DNA from: Lindgomyces ingoldianus
Lineage: Eukaryota > Ascomycota > Dothideomycetes > Pleosporales > Lindgomycetaceae
Length of the DNA: 64,000 nt
Direction of reading: 5' to 3'
NCBI RefSeq assembly: GCF_010093535.1
Contig: NW_022985167.1
Coordinates: 95,415 to 159,414 of the forward strand
Shown: positions 12,401 through 24,400 of the stretch, one piece after another
How the letters are laid out: every line of letters starts with the position of its first letter
Numbering within the stretch: position 1 is the stretch's first letter
Made by a program: the position numbers and the translations under genes
Notes under the pieces: model-generated
What the model saw: the letters and a program-made list of their open reading frames with translations, nothing else
Told to the model about the DNA's origin: nothing
The model's database searches: none

Positions 12401-14852
12401 CCTTGTCCTCGCTGACATTGACAATGGCGCCCAGATAGAAATATAGGCCTTCGGCAGTGCGGTACTTCTCCAGCAGTTCGATGATACGGTTAGAACCCAA
12501 CAGGTCGGAGTATTTCTGAGCAATGCGCACAGCCACCTGAAGATTTTGACGAATGTTGACCTTGAGCATCTCATCCAAGCATTCCAATGAGAGTTCAACC
12601 GTCAGCTTGCCAAAGTAGTTTATTAGCCATTCTTCGGGTAGCCTGTCGGTCTGCACAATGATGCGCTTGATAGCCACCGGGTCATCGTTGTGCTCCAGGG
12701 CACGAGTGAGAAGACCAGCATTTTCGCACAGTTGGGCAATGCGGGCCTTATCATAGTGCGAAAACATCTCATTCCCGAGAATAGCGTCAGCGACTTGAGG
12801 TGCGTTCAACAGGTTCATCTCCAGAAGCTTGGTCTGCAGATGGCCCTGCTCGGGGAGGTTTTGTGCGAGCGTCTCGAGCAGGAACGCAGTCGCCTGCTGA
12901 ATCATGCCTTGGGACTGGAAGATGTCGACTACACGATCAAGGCTGATAAGAGGCTCGCCTTCATGTTTCGCCAGGGCAGAAGCAAACTCGGCACCCTTCT
13001 CAGGATTGACTCGAATAATGTGCTGAAGCAACACGTTAAAGTCAGGGCGGTACCCAACTGAGTCGCAGTACTTTAGAATAATATCGAAATGGCCCAATTC
13101 GGCGAGAGCTGCAACGGTCTTCTGTGGCACATTTGCTTCCTTATAGATGGCGAGGGCCAGGTTGAGATCATGGGGCTTCGCAAGGTCGCCGAGCTCTTCA
13201 GAACAGAAGAGCTTCTTTTCTCGGTGCCACTTCTCAATCAGGTGCTTCCGTCCTTGTTGGAAGACAGGACGGGCAAGCTCCAATGTCTCTTCCTTATTCA
13301 GCGCACCTTTGTCAAGCAGAATTCCGAAGTATTGTAGGAGGACCGTGATCTGACCCTGCTGGTTGGGCGCTTGACGAAGCCTATTGATGGTCGCAGCTGT
13401 GCGCAGGAATCCTCGCGGTGAGTTGGCGGCTATCTTTGCAGCATCCGCATAGGCGCCCTGCGTCATTAAGTTCTCGAAACGCGACTTATACAGTTGGTCA
13501 GCGCCTGGGAGACCGCCCCTCCCAGCAAGCTTGTAGGCAACCTCGGCACTTGCGGGATTCTCCATGATATAGGGGATCAGGGTCTCCTCGCGAATAGTCG
13601 TGTATAGAATCTGTCCTTTTTTATTGATGACGACAATCCCACGACCTTCCGAGTCTGCAGTGGAGGTAAATACAGTGTCATCCGATATCCTATTCATGAA
13701 CAGAGGAATTCCAGTCTCCAGGTCGTGCAAGTGGATGAAGCCGAACTTCGTAATGACGAATATGAGACCGTACTTCTTTGCAATGTGGATACCGAGAGGA
13801 AAGTCACCATTGACCTCGGCAGGCCAGTGGACTGGAATCTGTCGTTTGGGAAAGGCAGTGTTCGAGGGATTTGGATCGATTTCGACAATGTTCAGTTTCG
13901 CATCGCCGTTTGCGGATCGTACGGCAAACGCGAACAGCTTGGAGTCCGCCATGTTTCCATCTAGTCGGATAGTAGCAAAAGTCGCTGCATGGCCCTCTAG
14001 AGGCTGGCTGATATTCCTCGCCCTGGAGTACAACTGCATATTCCCGCCAATGCCACCGCTCGGTCGCTGTGCGATGCCAATCAGGCAACCCCAGTTTCCA
14101 TCCTCGGAGACAACGTAATTAATTATCTGGTGTCCCTGCACACGGTTTAGCTACAGCAGAATCATTGTATCGTGTACAAACATACCTCAAGATGCTCTTG
14201 GCGATCGAATACCTTGGTGGGTACGAGTTGCTTCTCGCCCAGTACATCCCAGTGGTAAACACTCTTGACACTGACGAGTGCGAGAGTTGTCGCGCTGACC
14301 CATCGCCAGAAAACAATATCGTGCTCATGAGTGTACGTCTGCAAGCGCTCCTTGGTGGAGAGGTTGAAGATCTGGAGGGTCCGCTGCTGTGCCTTGAGCG
14401 CAATAATGGGCTCAGTCAAATGCATAATAGCACTGTCGGCGCGAATGGGCCGCCGGACGATGTCATTCATGTTCTTGAGGTTGAGGATGACCGTCTCGGC
14501 CGGGGCGGAGGCGTCGGAATTGACCTGGCGCACACACACATATTGGTCGGACTCGAGTGTCTAGTGGGCAGTCAGCGTCATTACCATTTAGTTAGGGGCA
14601 AATTTGTTCCACTTACACAATTCTGCCACGTTATTGATGCCGGCTGTTCTTTGGGTTAGCTTCATCTATAGGGTTGACTAGATGAGCCTGGGACACGTAA
14701 GGAGCTGGACATACTTGAATGCCCATGCTTGTAAGCTGTCAGGGAGCGATGTTAGCGTTTGTCTTCATCTCCAAGGCACTCTGGAAGGCACTGGGGAGGA
14801 CACTCACAGAGGCAGGCTGGGTGACCTGCAATGGAATCTGTCGTTGCGACAT
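9447..14852 (-). CDS. CHC1: Clathrin heavy chain
   Basis: Seven exons (14808-14852, 14715-14735, 14617-14643, 14186-14560, 9906-14135, 9735-9854, 9447-9683), 1684 residues, the usual family length. It forms the triskelion legs of clathrin coats at the plasma membrane, trans-Golgi and endosomes. The N-terminal propeller begins MSQRQIPLQVTQPAS, continues through the micro-exon peptides LTSMGIQ (21 nt) and PASITWQNC (27 nt), then TLESDQYVCVRQ; the adaptor-binding propeller runs to about residue 480. The seven-repeat alpha-solenoid leg fills the 4230-nt exon. The trimerisation region (LLRYFVDIG, RECYVGMLYACYDLIRPDVVLE) spans intron 5, which has a GC donor (GCAAGT). The C-terminus has RLMLTQGP, equivalent to the QLMLT Hsc70-recruiting motif, with Gln changed to Arg. 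Introns are 50-72 nt. Confidence 0.96.
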
Positions 14853-16193
14853 GTTTGCGACTGGACAGCTCCGACCTCACCAGAGGTGAGAGTACGGGTA
14901 ACAACAAGGGTATCGAGAAGAAGAGAAGGAAGAATTAGACCCAGATGTTAAACGCCAAAGGCGCGCTGGAGGAAATGAGAGAGTGACGGTGAGATGTGCG
15001 AGTAGGTGAGGGTGTTGGAGTTGGTGTTTTTGAGTTCAGGAGCTTGACGCTGTAGGCTATTTCCACGTACGAAATAAGCCCTGACCGCAACACGTGACAC
15101 TTGGCAGATCAACTGCCCTTGGCAGCCAGGAAACATGTGTGACTACTCTCACAACGTCTCTCTCACTTGACTACCCTTCTTACAATGTGGCCTTTTTTCT
15201 CTCACTGTATTTGACAAGAAACCGTGTCTCTCACCTGAAGCTTAGCTTCACTTCCCATGACTAATTAGTTATGACAGTCAGTTTAGCTTCAATTGGCTTA
15301 ATGAGCCCTGGGCAGATTTAGGGGGGGGGGGCTCCAATCTTCGAGGAATCCATCATTTACGCCATTTTTGACTTTTCAGCAAGCCAAAGGTATGGTAACC
15401 TTTCCTGGCTGTTCACTATGTTAGGCCTTCTGAATTTGGAAGGAACTTTGCTCTTTCCTCATTAGAAAAAACGGCTCTACATAGGGATTGTGCATACATT
15501 GCGTCCACTAGTCTAAATAGCATAAATCTCCGCTCAGTGAATCCGCGTCCACGTCTCCAAACGCGGTCATCTGGGGGTCTCGAAGAGGAATGTTAGTTTG
15601 ACAAGTTACTTCCCTAGAAGACACGTCACAGAAGCTGCGCGACTTTGAGAAAAAAGCACTGAGGGAATCCAATACCTCACTCTCTTCGTTCGCTTAGCGG
15701 CACATCGATGTTCTAAAGCACTCCGTATTGCCTCAATGTCAGACGTTCCTTCATTCCTGAAACAGAGCTGGCGCAAGCTCGGATTCTAAGTTTGCAAAGT
15801 GAAATACTACACATATGCCCACACTGCCAAAATCTCCCTGCAGAGTAGAGAGATTCGGGTTCACATGCGCCTGTCCTACTCCCAAAATAGTGCATCTTCT
15901 AGAAGAGCAGCCAGTCCACTGTGATTGGGCAGCATCGAAACGGGCAATTTTGGAAGAGAGTGGTGGGCTGGGCTTGCAGGCATCGGAAGCGAGAGGACAG
16001 TCAACCCGAGCCCAACCTTTGTCCTGCGACGCGGTCTCTTCGTCTCCGTAATTTCATCTCTCCCACTCCCCTTCGCCCACACACACATATCCCCAGCGCA
16101 GATTTCGCGCCGAAGACACACGCACTCCTACCAACACACCTTCTACACATACAACGAGCACCACAGACGTACTCTACCCCTGCTACCGCAATC
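14853..16193. promoter_or_regulatory. Divergent promoter region between clathrin and eIF3j genes
   Basis: About 1.34 kb between two outward-facing housekeeping genes. It holds a ten-base G run near 15321-15331 and pyrimidine-rich leader sequence just before 16194. No gene supported; small ORFs show no family features. Confidence 0.5.
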
Positions 16194-17251
16194 ATGGCTC
16201 CGTCTAAATGGGGTACGTCATATCCCCTCCCTCTGTGCGCGTTCAATACCTGGCTTCTGCACATCCTCTCCACACGAATGGTCACTGACAATCAGCCTCT
16301 GCACGACAGATGAGGAGGATGAAGAAAGCACACCTCCCTCCTCTCCACCAACCGCGCCTCTCGCCCGGCGCTGCAAGTTCGATGACGAAGAAGAAGAGGA
16401 CAGCGACGTATGTCAGGCAGCCGCCGCGGCGGAGCCTGCCCCGCAGCACCTCAAATGCTAATTCTAATGCTAACTTCGGCGACATAGGTGCTAGAATCAT
16501 GGGATGCCGCCGAGGACTCCGAAGTCGAGCGCGAAAAGGCAAAGAAGGCCGCCGAAGCCAAAGCGAAGGCTGACGCAGAAGCCAAAGCTAACCACAAGTC
16601 CAAGTCTCAGCGCATCGAAGAGCGAAGACAAGAGAACATGCGCCGTAGACTAATGGAAGACGAGGAGTCGAGCGACGAGGATGAGGACGAGGCCACCCGC
16701 CGTGCAAGACTCAGGAAGACAGAACAGGATTCAGACCTCAAGCACGCCGAGGATCTGTTTGGCGAACTCGCTGTCGGTGGCAAACGCAGCGGCGCAAAGC
16801 CCGTCACATTGCAAGACACAAGCGATCCGACCAAGACTATCGACCTCAGCGCCCTCAGCATCTTCAATCCAAACACCAAGGACCAGTTCGCCAAACTCCG
16901 CGAGACCCTCGTACCGCTCCTGGCGGCAAATACCAAGAAAGCGCACTATGTCCTCTTCCTTCAGGAATTCACCAAACAGATCGCGAAGGACTTACCGAGC
17001 GACCAGATCAAGAAGATTGCGAGCGGGTTGACGACCCTGAGCAACGAGAAGATGAAGGAGGAGAAGGCGGCCGAGAAGGGAGGGAAGAAGAGCAAGGCTG
17101 CAAAGACGAAGGCTAGCTTGGTAGCGACACGGGATGTGAGCTACAAGGCAGATACGTCTACTTATGATGACGACTTTGGAGAGTGAGTATCCAGATGCAT
17201 TCCTCGCTCCCGTTCAAATTTCTGACAGTCTTCAGTGACGACTTCATGTGA
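16194..17251 (+). CDS. HCR1: Translation initiation factor eIF3 subunit j (Hcr1)
   Basis: Four exons (16194-16212, 16310-16407, 16488-17182, 17236-17251), GT-AG introns of 97, 80 and 53 nt, 275 residues. eIF3j is a loosely bound eIF3 subunit acting on the 40S decoding centre in start-site scanning and ribosome recycling. Evidence: N-terminus MAPSKWDEEDEES with an acidic stretch, the KFDDEEEEDSDVLESWDA segment, a long charged coiled coil rich in Lys, Ala and Glu (about residues 45-105), a central fold (DLSALSIFNPNTKDQFAKLRETLVPLL), and the acidic C-terminus YDDDFGDDDFM typical of the family. The first exon encodes only six whole codons and the last exon only five residues, so simple ORF calling would truncate both ends. 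The start is the ATG preceding a donor whose splicing gives the conserved W-D-E join. Confidence 0.92.
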
Positions 17252-19453
17252 GACTCACGAAATCCGCGACACCAATTTCCTCGATGCGCACTGCCACCTC
17301 CCCACCTCTCCAAGTCCGGCATAAGATACGCTGTACTCCTACTCCAACTCGCCACACTCCCTTTCCTGTCCGTCTGTGGTGAGTCCTCGTTGGACAAATG
17401 TCAACACCTCATTCCCCAACCCATTCGAATAGCTGTACACATATCCCTCATAATTCCCGGATCTTCTTCAAAGTTTCAACTACTCTGCATCGGCGTTTCG
17501 GTGTCTCTGTAGTCTTCAGTTTCCTTCCCATCACTGATCCAGCATTTCGTTTCCATTACTCAGGAATTCCTTGGGTCGGGTAAGGGTATGCATATGGACC
17601 AGCGGGGAATGGTTAAATGGGTGGGAGGACGGATGGGATGGATGGATACGGGCTATAGATCGATCGATGGTTTAATACGAGTGTACGAGTTCAATTATAT
17701 TCGGTGAAGTCATGCTCGTTGCATTCACTTGTAATCCACCTATCATTAAAGCTATTCTACTAAATTCATCTTGCAAAGGATCCCTCAAATTTTTACAAGA
17801 CTTTTAACGTCAAAACACCTTTCCATTTACTACATTCTTCTTATCTAGAAGCATCACATCCGAAAGGTCCCTCCCCTTTCCCCACCCCAGATTCCCCTCA
17901 TAAATACCATGAACCTTCAAAGTCCTCACCCTGATCCATCTTCCTGTATCTCGAGGCACCGATGGTTAACTTTTCCATGCACAGCATCAAGATCTACTTC
18001 GTATACTCTTGAAAGCTCCCCCCTCTGGCAAACAGGTATTATCCCGTTGGCCGACCTCCATGTCCTCTTCTATGCTCTGTATATCTTTCCCTCCTCCTAA
18101 GTTGGGGTTCTATTTCTGTTCTCAAATCTCGCCTTCTCGACAAGGAAAGTAAGGATGATGGGTAATATGTCGAAGTCTTGAAACCCAAGAATTGTAATAT
18201 AGAAAAGGAGCACACGCGACGAGTCTGGTTGCACGCATGTATCCGTTCATCACAGTAAGTAATCAACGCTACGCAACACAATGCACTGCACCACGGAATC
18301 ACCATAAGAATAAGAAGACATTCCATTCCCTCATACCATGCCGTAGGTACACACACACCTCCCGACTGTCCACCTCCCCATCGCTATCATGGTATCCACG
18401 CGAAAGACCAAATACTTGCGAGCAGCAGCATATATGGTCCAAGCCATCTCATCCCCCACCCGTGAATCTCTCCATCAATTCCATATCATCCTTACCAAAG
18501 AACCTCACACTTCCAAACACAGACAAGAAAATATCGAAAATTCAGGGTAATCTTTCTCAAGCAACTATACAATATCGGTCTCCATGATCTCCTTTCTCAT
18601 AGACGACTCTAGATAGCTTCTAGAGCGCGGCTACACCCAGACCAGACCAGCTTAAGTCATAAACACCAGTCCAAGTCCAAGACCGTGGAAGCGATCTGCT
18701 GTGGAAAGATAAGTGAAAGTAAAGAAGAAATGGATAAGTCCAGATGGATAGCAGGCAGCACGCAATATAATATACAGGGGTGTATAGAGTGAAAAAAAAA
18801 AAAGATTCGACCCCAAAACCTGACAGGTGGATATACGAACGACTGGGTAGGTGGAGTGTGGTAGGGATATCATATCGAGAAAGGTGAAGGCTGCGCTTTT
18901 GGAATCCACACTTTCCTATGAGAGTATGAGCCCCCTAAAATCGAAAAGAATCTAAGGCCCCCATCTATCTTATAACGAAGATAGACGAAGGTGATAAGAC
19001 AACAATATCGTCACCGCCACTGTCGGGGGAAAAAATCGCAAAGCTAAAAAGCAGTCAGAAATATTCCACTCCTAGCACGCCACGCCCCCAGATGAGATAT
19101 CCCAACCCGCTCATGTCAAGAGAAAAATCCACTGATCCACTATGTCCCAGCGCACCTCGCTTTTCAGCAATCATTGAGAAAGTCGCTATCGTGTACTGGA
19201 CTTTCTCGTCACGGGAAACGCCAATTGACCCCCGTCCGCTGTGATATAGTGGTGTAAAAATAAGAAGGGTCCATGGCTCAACGTGATAAGCATTAGTGCA
19301 TGTCCTCGATGTAGAAACTCCGTTTTCGTTCCCTGCTCGTGTAGTGGTACAAAACCTCGAAAGCGCACGCTGTTGATATTGCTGAATAAGAATACACGGT
19401 ATCTATTGTTGCTTGGATGCCGTAATTGTGCACAGTTTGGCGTGTGTTCCAGG
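17252..19453. other. Convergent intergenic region, eIF3j and C2H2 regulator 3' flanks
   Basis: About 2.2 kb between two facing stops. Mostly AT-moderate, pyrimidine-rich DNA with an A run at about 18792-18803. Probably includes long 3' UTRs. Short ORFs on both strands show no protein-like composition, and no gene is supported. Confidence 0.45.
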
Positions 19454-19477
19454 CTAATGGCCTTGTTGAGTCGCAGC

Positions 19478-19525
<48 letters not shown>

Positions 19526-21421
19526 ATGTTGCTGAGCAAGTTGGGCGCGAAGAGTGGTCACTTCGTCCTGCAGCGAGGCCATCTTCTGCTCGTGTTCTTC
19601 CTTCATTCGTGCCATGCGGCCCTCAACTTCACGCACATAGGAATAGATGTCGATATCCCGACCTCCAATGACTTCGCGCATGCTGCCCACGCTGCTGGCG
19701 CCGTGACTTGACATGCTTCCAGGTTGGGAAGCGGTTCCTGGGCCGGGCATCTGTTGGTGCTGGAGCATGCTGGGTCCGCTTCCTTTTCCGCCCTGCGAGC
19801 CTTGGCGGGCACCTGTCATAGGGTGGAGACTTGGCAAGGGTAAAGCTGGCAACTGCGGGCCGCTTGAGCCGTGCGGAGGAGCCATGCCCATTGGCGACCC
19901 GCCGCGTCCAGCGCCACCAGCAAAGTTCTGGTGATGCAATTGCTGCGACATGTTCGGTGAGCGGGCGCCTGGAAGGCTGCCTTGCGGTGCACCAAGTCGA
20001 TGGTGCTCGGTCTGGCCTGGGGATAGGGGCTTCGGACTCTCGGTCATTCCGCCCTGCCCAAATACGTTGGCCTGGTTGGCGTTGTAGTGGATCGACGAAA
20101 GACTTGACGGAGCTACTTTTGGCGAGATGTTAGTTGTCTGATCGCGCGAAGGTCCACTAGATCCAGCAGGTGAATACAGTGGCCGAATGTTGTTGTGGCT
20201 CAGTGGTGATCTACTGGCAGCAATGGGTGGGTAGGTACTGGAGTGATGTTGATACGGACCTTGCGTAGAGTTTCCGGTATTTTGCCTCTTACGCGCTGGC
20301 TCACTCACACGCCGATGTCCCTCGCCATCTTCGTCATCTTCCATCCTAGCGTCTCCATCGTGGTCTTCATGGTAAACGACGCCATCCATGCCATCCTCAC
20401 CCTTAGCATCAGCCATATCATCGTCAAGCCCGAAACTTGACCGTCGACCAGCACAGCCACCCTGGCCTTTGTTGTGGCGGGCCAAGGCGTCGCCGCGCGC
20501 AAATCGGCGGCCGCATTTGGGACAGGTGTGTGGTCGCTCGCCAGTGTGAAGTTTCGTGTGGCGTTTCAAATCATGCAGACGGCGGAAGCGGGCTTGGCAC
20601 GTGGGACATTCATATGGCTTCTCCTGGCTGTGCGTCAAGAGATGGCTCTTGAGATTGTGATGTCGCGTAAAGTCGGTCGAGCAGTAGGGACATTTGTGGC
20701 GCTTGGTTGAGGGCGACTTGGGACTGTTCTGCCCGTATCCGGGGAGACTCATCTGGCGCGATGGAGCACGAGGGTCGAGGTCTGGAGCCAATGGGCCGGG
20801 GAAGGTAAATGCGCGGTTGCTAGGCGCGTCACCTGGATTTGGAGCAATGGGTTGATGGTGGTGTGGCGGAGGCAGGCCATCTTGAGTCGGAGGGTTGCCC
20901 ATCGTCATTGTCATCGGTCCGGCGGTGGCCTCGGTGGCAGTTGCGGTCGGGGCGGTGGTAGAGTCAGCGGAGCCAAAGCTAGAAAGACTCACGGGACTTG
21001 TTTGCATGTTGTCCCCGGTGACTTGCTCAGGAATCACGATGGACTTGGCCGCCTTTTCAAGCGGTGCGCTCATTTGCGCGGGCTCTGGGGGCGCGTCCTT
21101 GGGTCGGCTCATTACGGACGGCGCGGTGCCAATGAGGCTCTGGACGATTGCGAGTGCTGGATTAGGACTAGTCTGTCGAGACTTCTCTTGCTCTCTCAGA
21201 CGGCGCTCGTCGGCCATAGCAGTCGCGCCCGTCAGCGGTTGAGGAGAGTGCCCCGGCGAGAGACCGCGCGGAGACTTGGTGAGATGCGTGCCAAACGTTG
21301 CTGCTGAGTTCGAGTTGCGGCTGGCGGCGTTGACGCCTATTGAGTTGGGAGTGGACGGCCTGTTGGGCGCGGTGAAAGGGCCAGAGTGCGTGGGCGTGAT
21401 CGCTCGAGTTGATGCGGCCAT
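19454..21421 (-). CDS. C2H2 zinc-finger transcription factor with polyglutamine C-terminus
   Basis: Single exon, 655 residues. Three adjacent zinc fingers lie at about residues 244-264, 272-292 and 300-323: CPYC...HLLTH, CPTC...HTKLH and CPKC...H-x6-C. The first two are joined by the canonical TGEKP-like linkers (SQEKPYE, TGERPHT). The third ends in Cys (C2HC) rather than His. The first 240 residues are disordered, rich in Ser, Pro and Thr, with ATATEATAG and PPPHHHQP stretches. After the fingers comes an acidic patch (DDDMADAKGEDG, DARMEDDEDGEG) and a KR basic motif. Near the end, a predicted coiled coil (YVREVEGRMARMKEEHEQKMASL) leads into about 18 glutamines. Nuclear DNA-binding regulator; the target genes are not knowable from sequence, and I do not assign an orthologue. 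The unusually long upstream space suggests complex regulation. Confidence 0.85.
19481..19528 (-). repeat. Hexanucleotide microsatellite encoding polyglutamine
   Basis: On the plus strand the unit GCTGTT is repeated about eight times; on the coding strand this is alternating CAA and CAG codons. It encodes most of the C-terminal glutamine run of the C2H2 regulator. Codon alternation limits hairpin formation, but a six-base unit still permits in-frame length change. Confidence 0.85.
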
Positions 21422-24400
21422 CAGAGGGTTGGGTGTATGTTTTTAGATGTAGATTGTAGGTATTGAATGATCCTTGCATCCATGTCAGTGTTCTGTACAT
21501 TCACTCAAATGGCTTGCTTGACGCCATCGCAATGTTCGCGACGACGTGCATTTCAACGCCAATGTTAGAACCAAAGTGATTGGCGATGGAGTGCGGCGCG
21601 CATTGCTCTCACGCACCTTTGTTATGCTACAGAGTCGTCGCTGGACGCACTGTTGTGCAAAAGCCGCCCTCAGAACAGCTATCAATTCGAGCTCATGGCA
21701 GCCGTCGCCGCCAGTGCTTCTCCTGATAGTCTCGATGGTTGCTTGAAGAGTGCAATGGGCTCGCGCTTCTTGATGCGCTTCTCAGAGGCCGGGTGGTGGA
21801 CAAGGGGGAGGGGGGGGGGGGGAAAGAGCAAGAGTGCGGCACCCTCTGCGCTCGAGGACAAGTGAGGCTGTGAGCTGAGGTGGGCAAATTGACGGCGGTG
21901 CGGCGTGGCGGAAGCAGTAGGCGGTGGCGGATCTAGAAATGCTACCGTGGAAGAGGGTTGAACAGCGATGAACGTGGTACGTGCTATCTCTGCTGCGATG
22001 GGCGTTGGGACGGGCAGCGGGTGAGTGCGTGCGTGAGGATGTGTGTGTGGAGAGAAGTGTGGTGGTGCTGGGCTGCGCAGTGGTCGCTGGGCTCGAAAGG
22101 CTGGTGGTGCCGATGACGAGGTCGGCTGGGACGCTGTGGCTGGATGCCGCGGGCTAGCGACGATTGCTGGGGCGCACCAGGGCTCCGAACCAGAAGCAAC
22201 CAGAAGCACAGGTTGTCTTCCTTGCTGCCGCAATGGCCGACTCAAAGGGGCACTGATGGACGCGTTGGGAACTCCTGAAACCGCAAAACCGCCGACGAGC
22301 ACTGTGAGAGCGGGCAGACAGGACAGGACGCTGAGGCAAACGAGTGGCAGTGGACGGCAGACACAGAACAGACAGTGGGCAGCCTCACGCCGCTGCGAGG
22401 GTGGATGGCAAGGATGGTTCGTCTCGGGCGAATAACCATGGGCTGAGCGACGCAATGCGCAACAGCCTGCCGAAGAGTGCCAGGCCAGCCGCGGGCTGTG
22501 CAGACGCGCTCGCTCAGCAACAGCTCCAAAGGGCGGGGACCAGCGTCCTCTGGCCACTCACACTGTCCCCTGGGATTCATCCCGAAAAGCTCCCTGGCCT
22601 GCTCAAAGAAAACAGACACAATACGAACGCCACAGTGGCCGCGTTGCACCACCCCAGCTGCCTGACTAAGAAGTGAGTGTCAAGCGTCGCACGCAGGATA
22701 GGAGAACCAGGACGGCGTCTAAAGAGCGCAGTGATGGCTCGGCAGTGGAGGATTTCAGCTGTCAGTGACGTGAAAAGCAACGCGGGAGGAAATGAATTCC
22801 CCCAGAGACGCGCAGAGCTACAACTTGCCGACCTGACGACGCCCGGATCCGAGTGGTGGCAGAGCTCCATGGCGCTGCGCCACCAGGCGTAGAATCTTGC
22901 TCTCCCCTCCATCCTCACTAACCTATCATCGGCCAAGCAGCTGCCGCCTCTCCCATCACCGCAGGATGGCCGAAAGTAGCCAACTGCCCAGAGCCAACCT
23001 GCCTTTAAGAGGACAGCGTCGACAGCAGGATTGACCGTTGCTCAAACAGCCTGATGTCGGCCTTCAATACCTCACCAATCCAGACACCTCCCGCCGCGAT
23101 CGCATGCTGTGGCTAATATCAGCTCCTTCAAGCCACAGCTATCTCCACCATTCAGGGCTCCATCTTGCAGTATCTCTCAGCATTCACCGGACGCGGACAA
23201 TCACCACGCTCCCATTATTGTCTTCTCCCTTGCTACTTGGGTGCCACTCAGGTCGGCCTGCGCGAGACGGCCTCAAGTCATCCGGACGTACATGCTACCG
23301 TGCCATACGCCAAACCAGCCACTGAGCTCCATCAACGCCTCACCTCTTACAAACCTGCTCCCTTGTCTCACCCCCCAGCCCATCCTTCATCAGCCACCGC
23401 AACTCTTACCATTTATCCTGTGCCTGTGGTGATTGCCATGTGCTGCCAACGTTGATGTTCCGGCACCACTTTCCACAAAGGCACTCGCGTTCACACTCAA
23501 GTTTGCAGTGCGATCGCCAGGAACATCCACGGCATCCGATACCGCTACTTGTTCGGCGGCAAACCGAGAAGGCTTGCAGAAACGGTATCGTGATCGTGAT
23601 GCATCACTCTCGCATTCCCAGCGCCTCTCATTTTTCTTTTTCCATCATCTAAACACCCAGCCGACCCCTTGGCCCACGTTTCCAAAGGCCTCCTGCCCCA
23701 GATTCCCTCGAAATCACCCACAGAAGTGTGCTAAATATAGCCGCGTTCGAGGCACCATTACGCAAAGACCACCCATCCTTTTCTCTCATAGTGTCGGATA
23801 ACATCCCCGCAAAAGTGTGGTCGAATACGGTTCGGGAGCAATATCAAGCCACACGCGTGACGCCTCACCTTGCAGCTGCATGTGAGCGGGTTGAGAACGT
23901 CGAACGATACCTCGACTACGCAGACATCCGCTTACTGTTGCGGCCGACAGGCCTCCCATGTCAGACAGGTAAAATATTCTCTCACACCCGTTTTGCAATC
24001 TGTCTTCCATTTTCACGAAAGCGCTCAACAGATCTCGTCATCGACGCGAAACTGTTCCTGAAAACGACGCCGTCTCTATCTTAGAAGCATCACCGGGTCC
24101 TGATATCTGGTAGCTGTCTATTCTGGATAATCGGCCCCAGAACACTGCAGAAAGATATTGCGAAGTCTCCAAACTCTGGGGTCCTATTTGTTATTTTGAT
24201 GGGTCCACGTGTCTTTGGATCGGGTGTAGCAATATGTGGCGCCTCATATATATACTAATGCTTGCACAGTTCTCGAACAACAATATCAGCGACCTCAACA
24301 AAGACTATCAACAACGTTGCAGATGTCGGAGGAGATTTCTGGAACAGGGCTGGAGACCGAGCAACGAATTCTTGATATCAGCAGCAGTGCCTTGGTGTGG

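Noticed and set aside
21682..22557. 291-codon minus-strand ORF upstream of the C2H2 gene
   Set aside because: Its Ser/Pro/His/Arg-rich translation mirrors pyrimidine-rich DNA, open frames exist on both strands there, and nothing in it looks folded or conserved.
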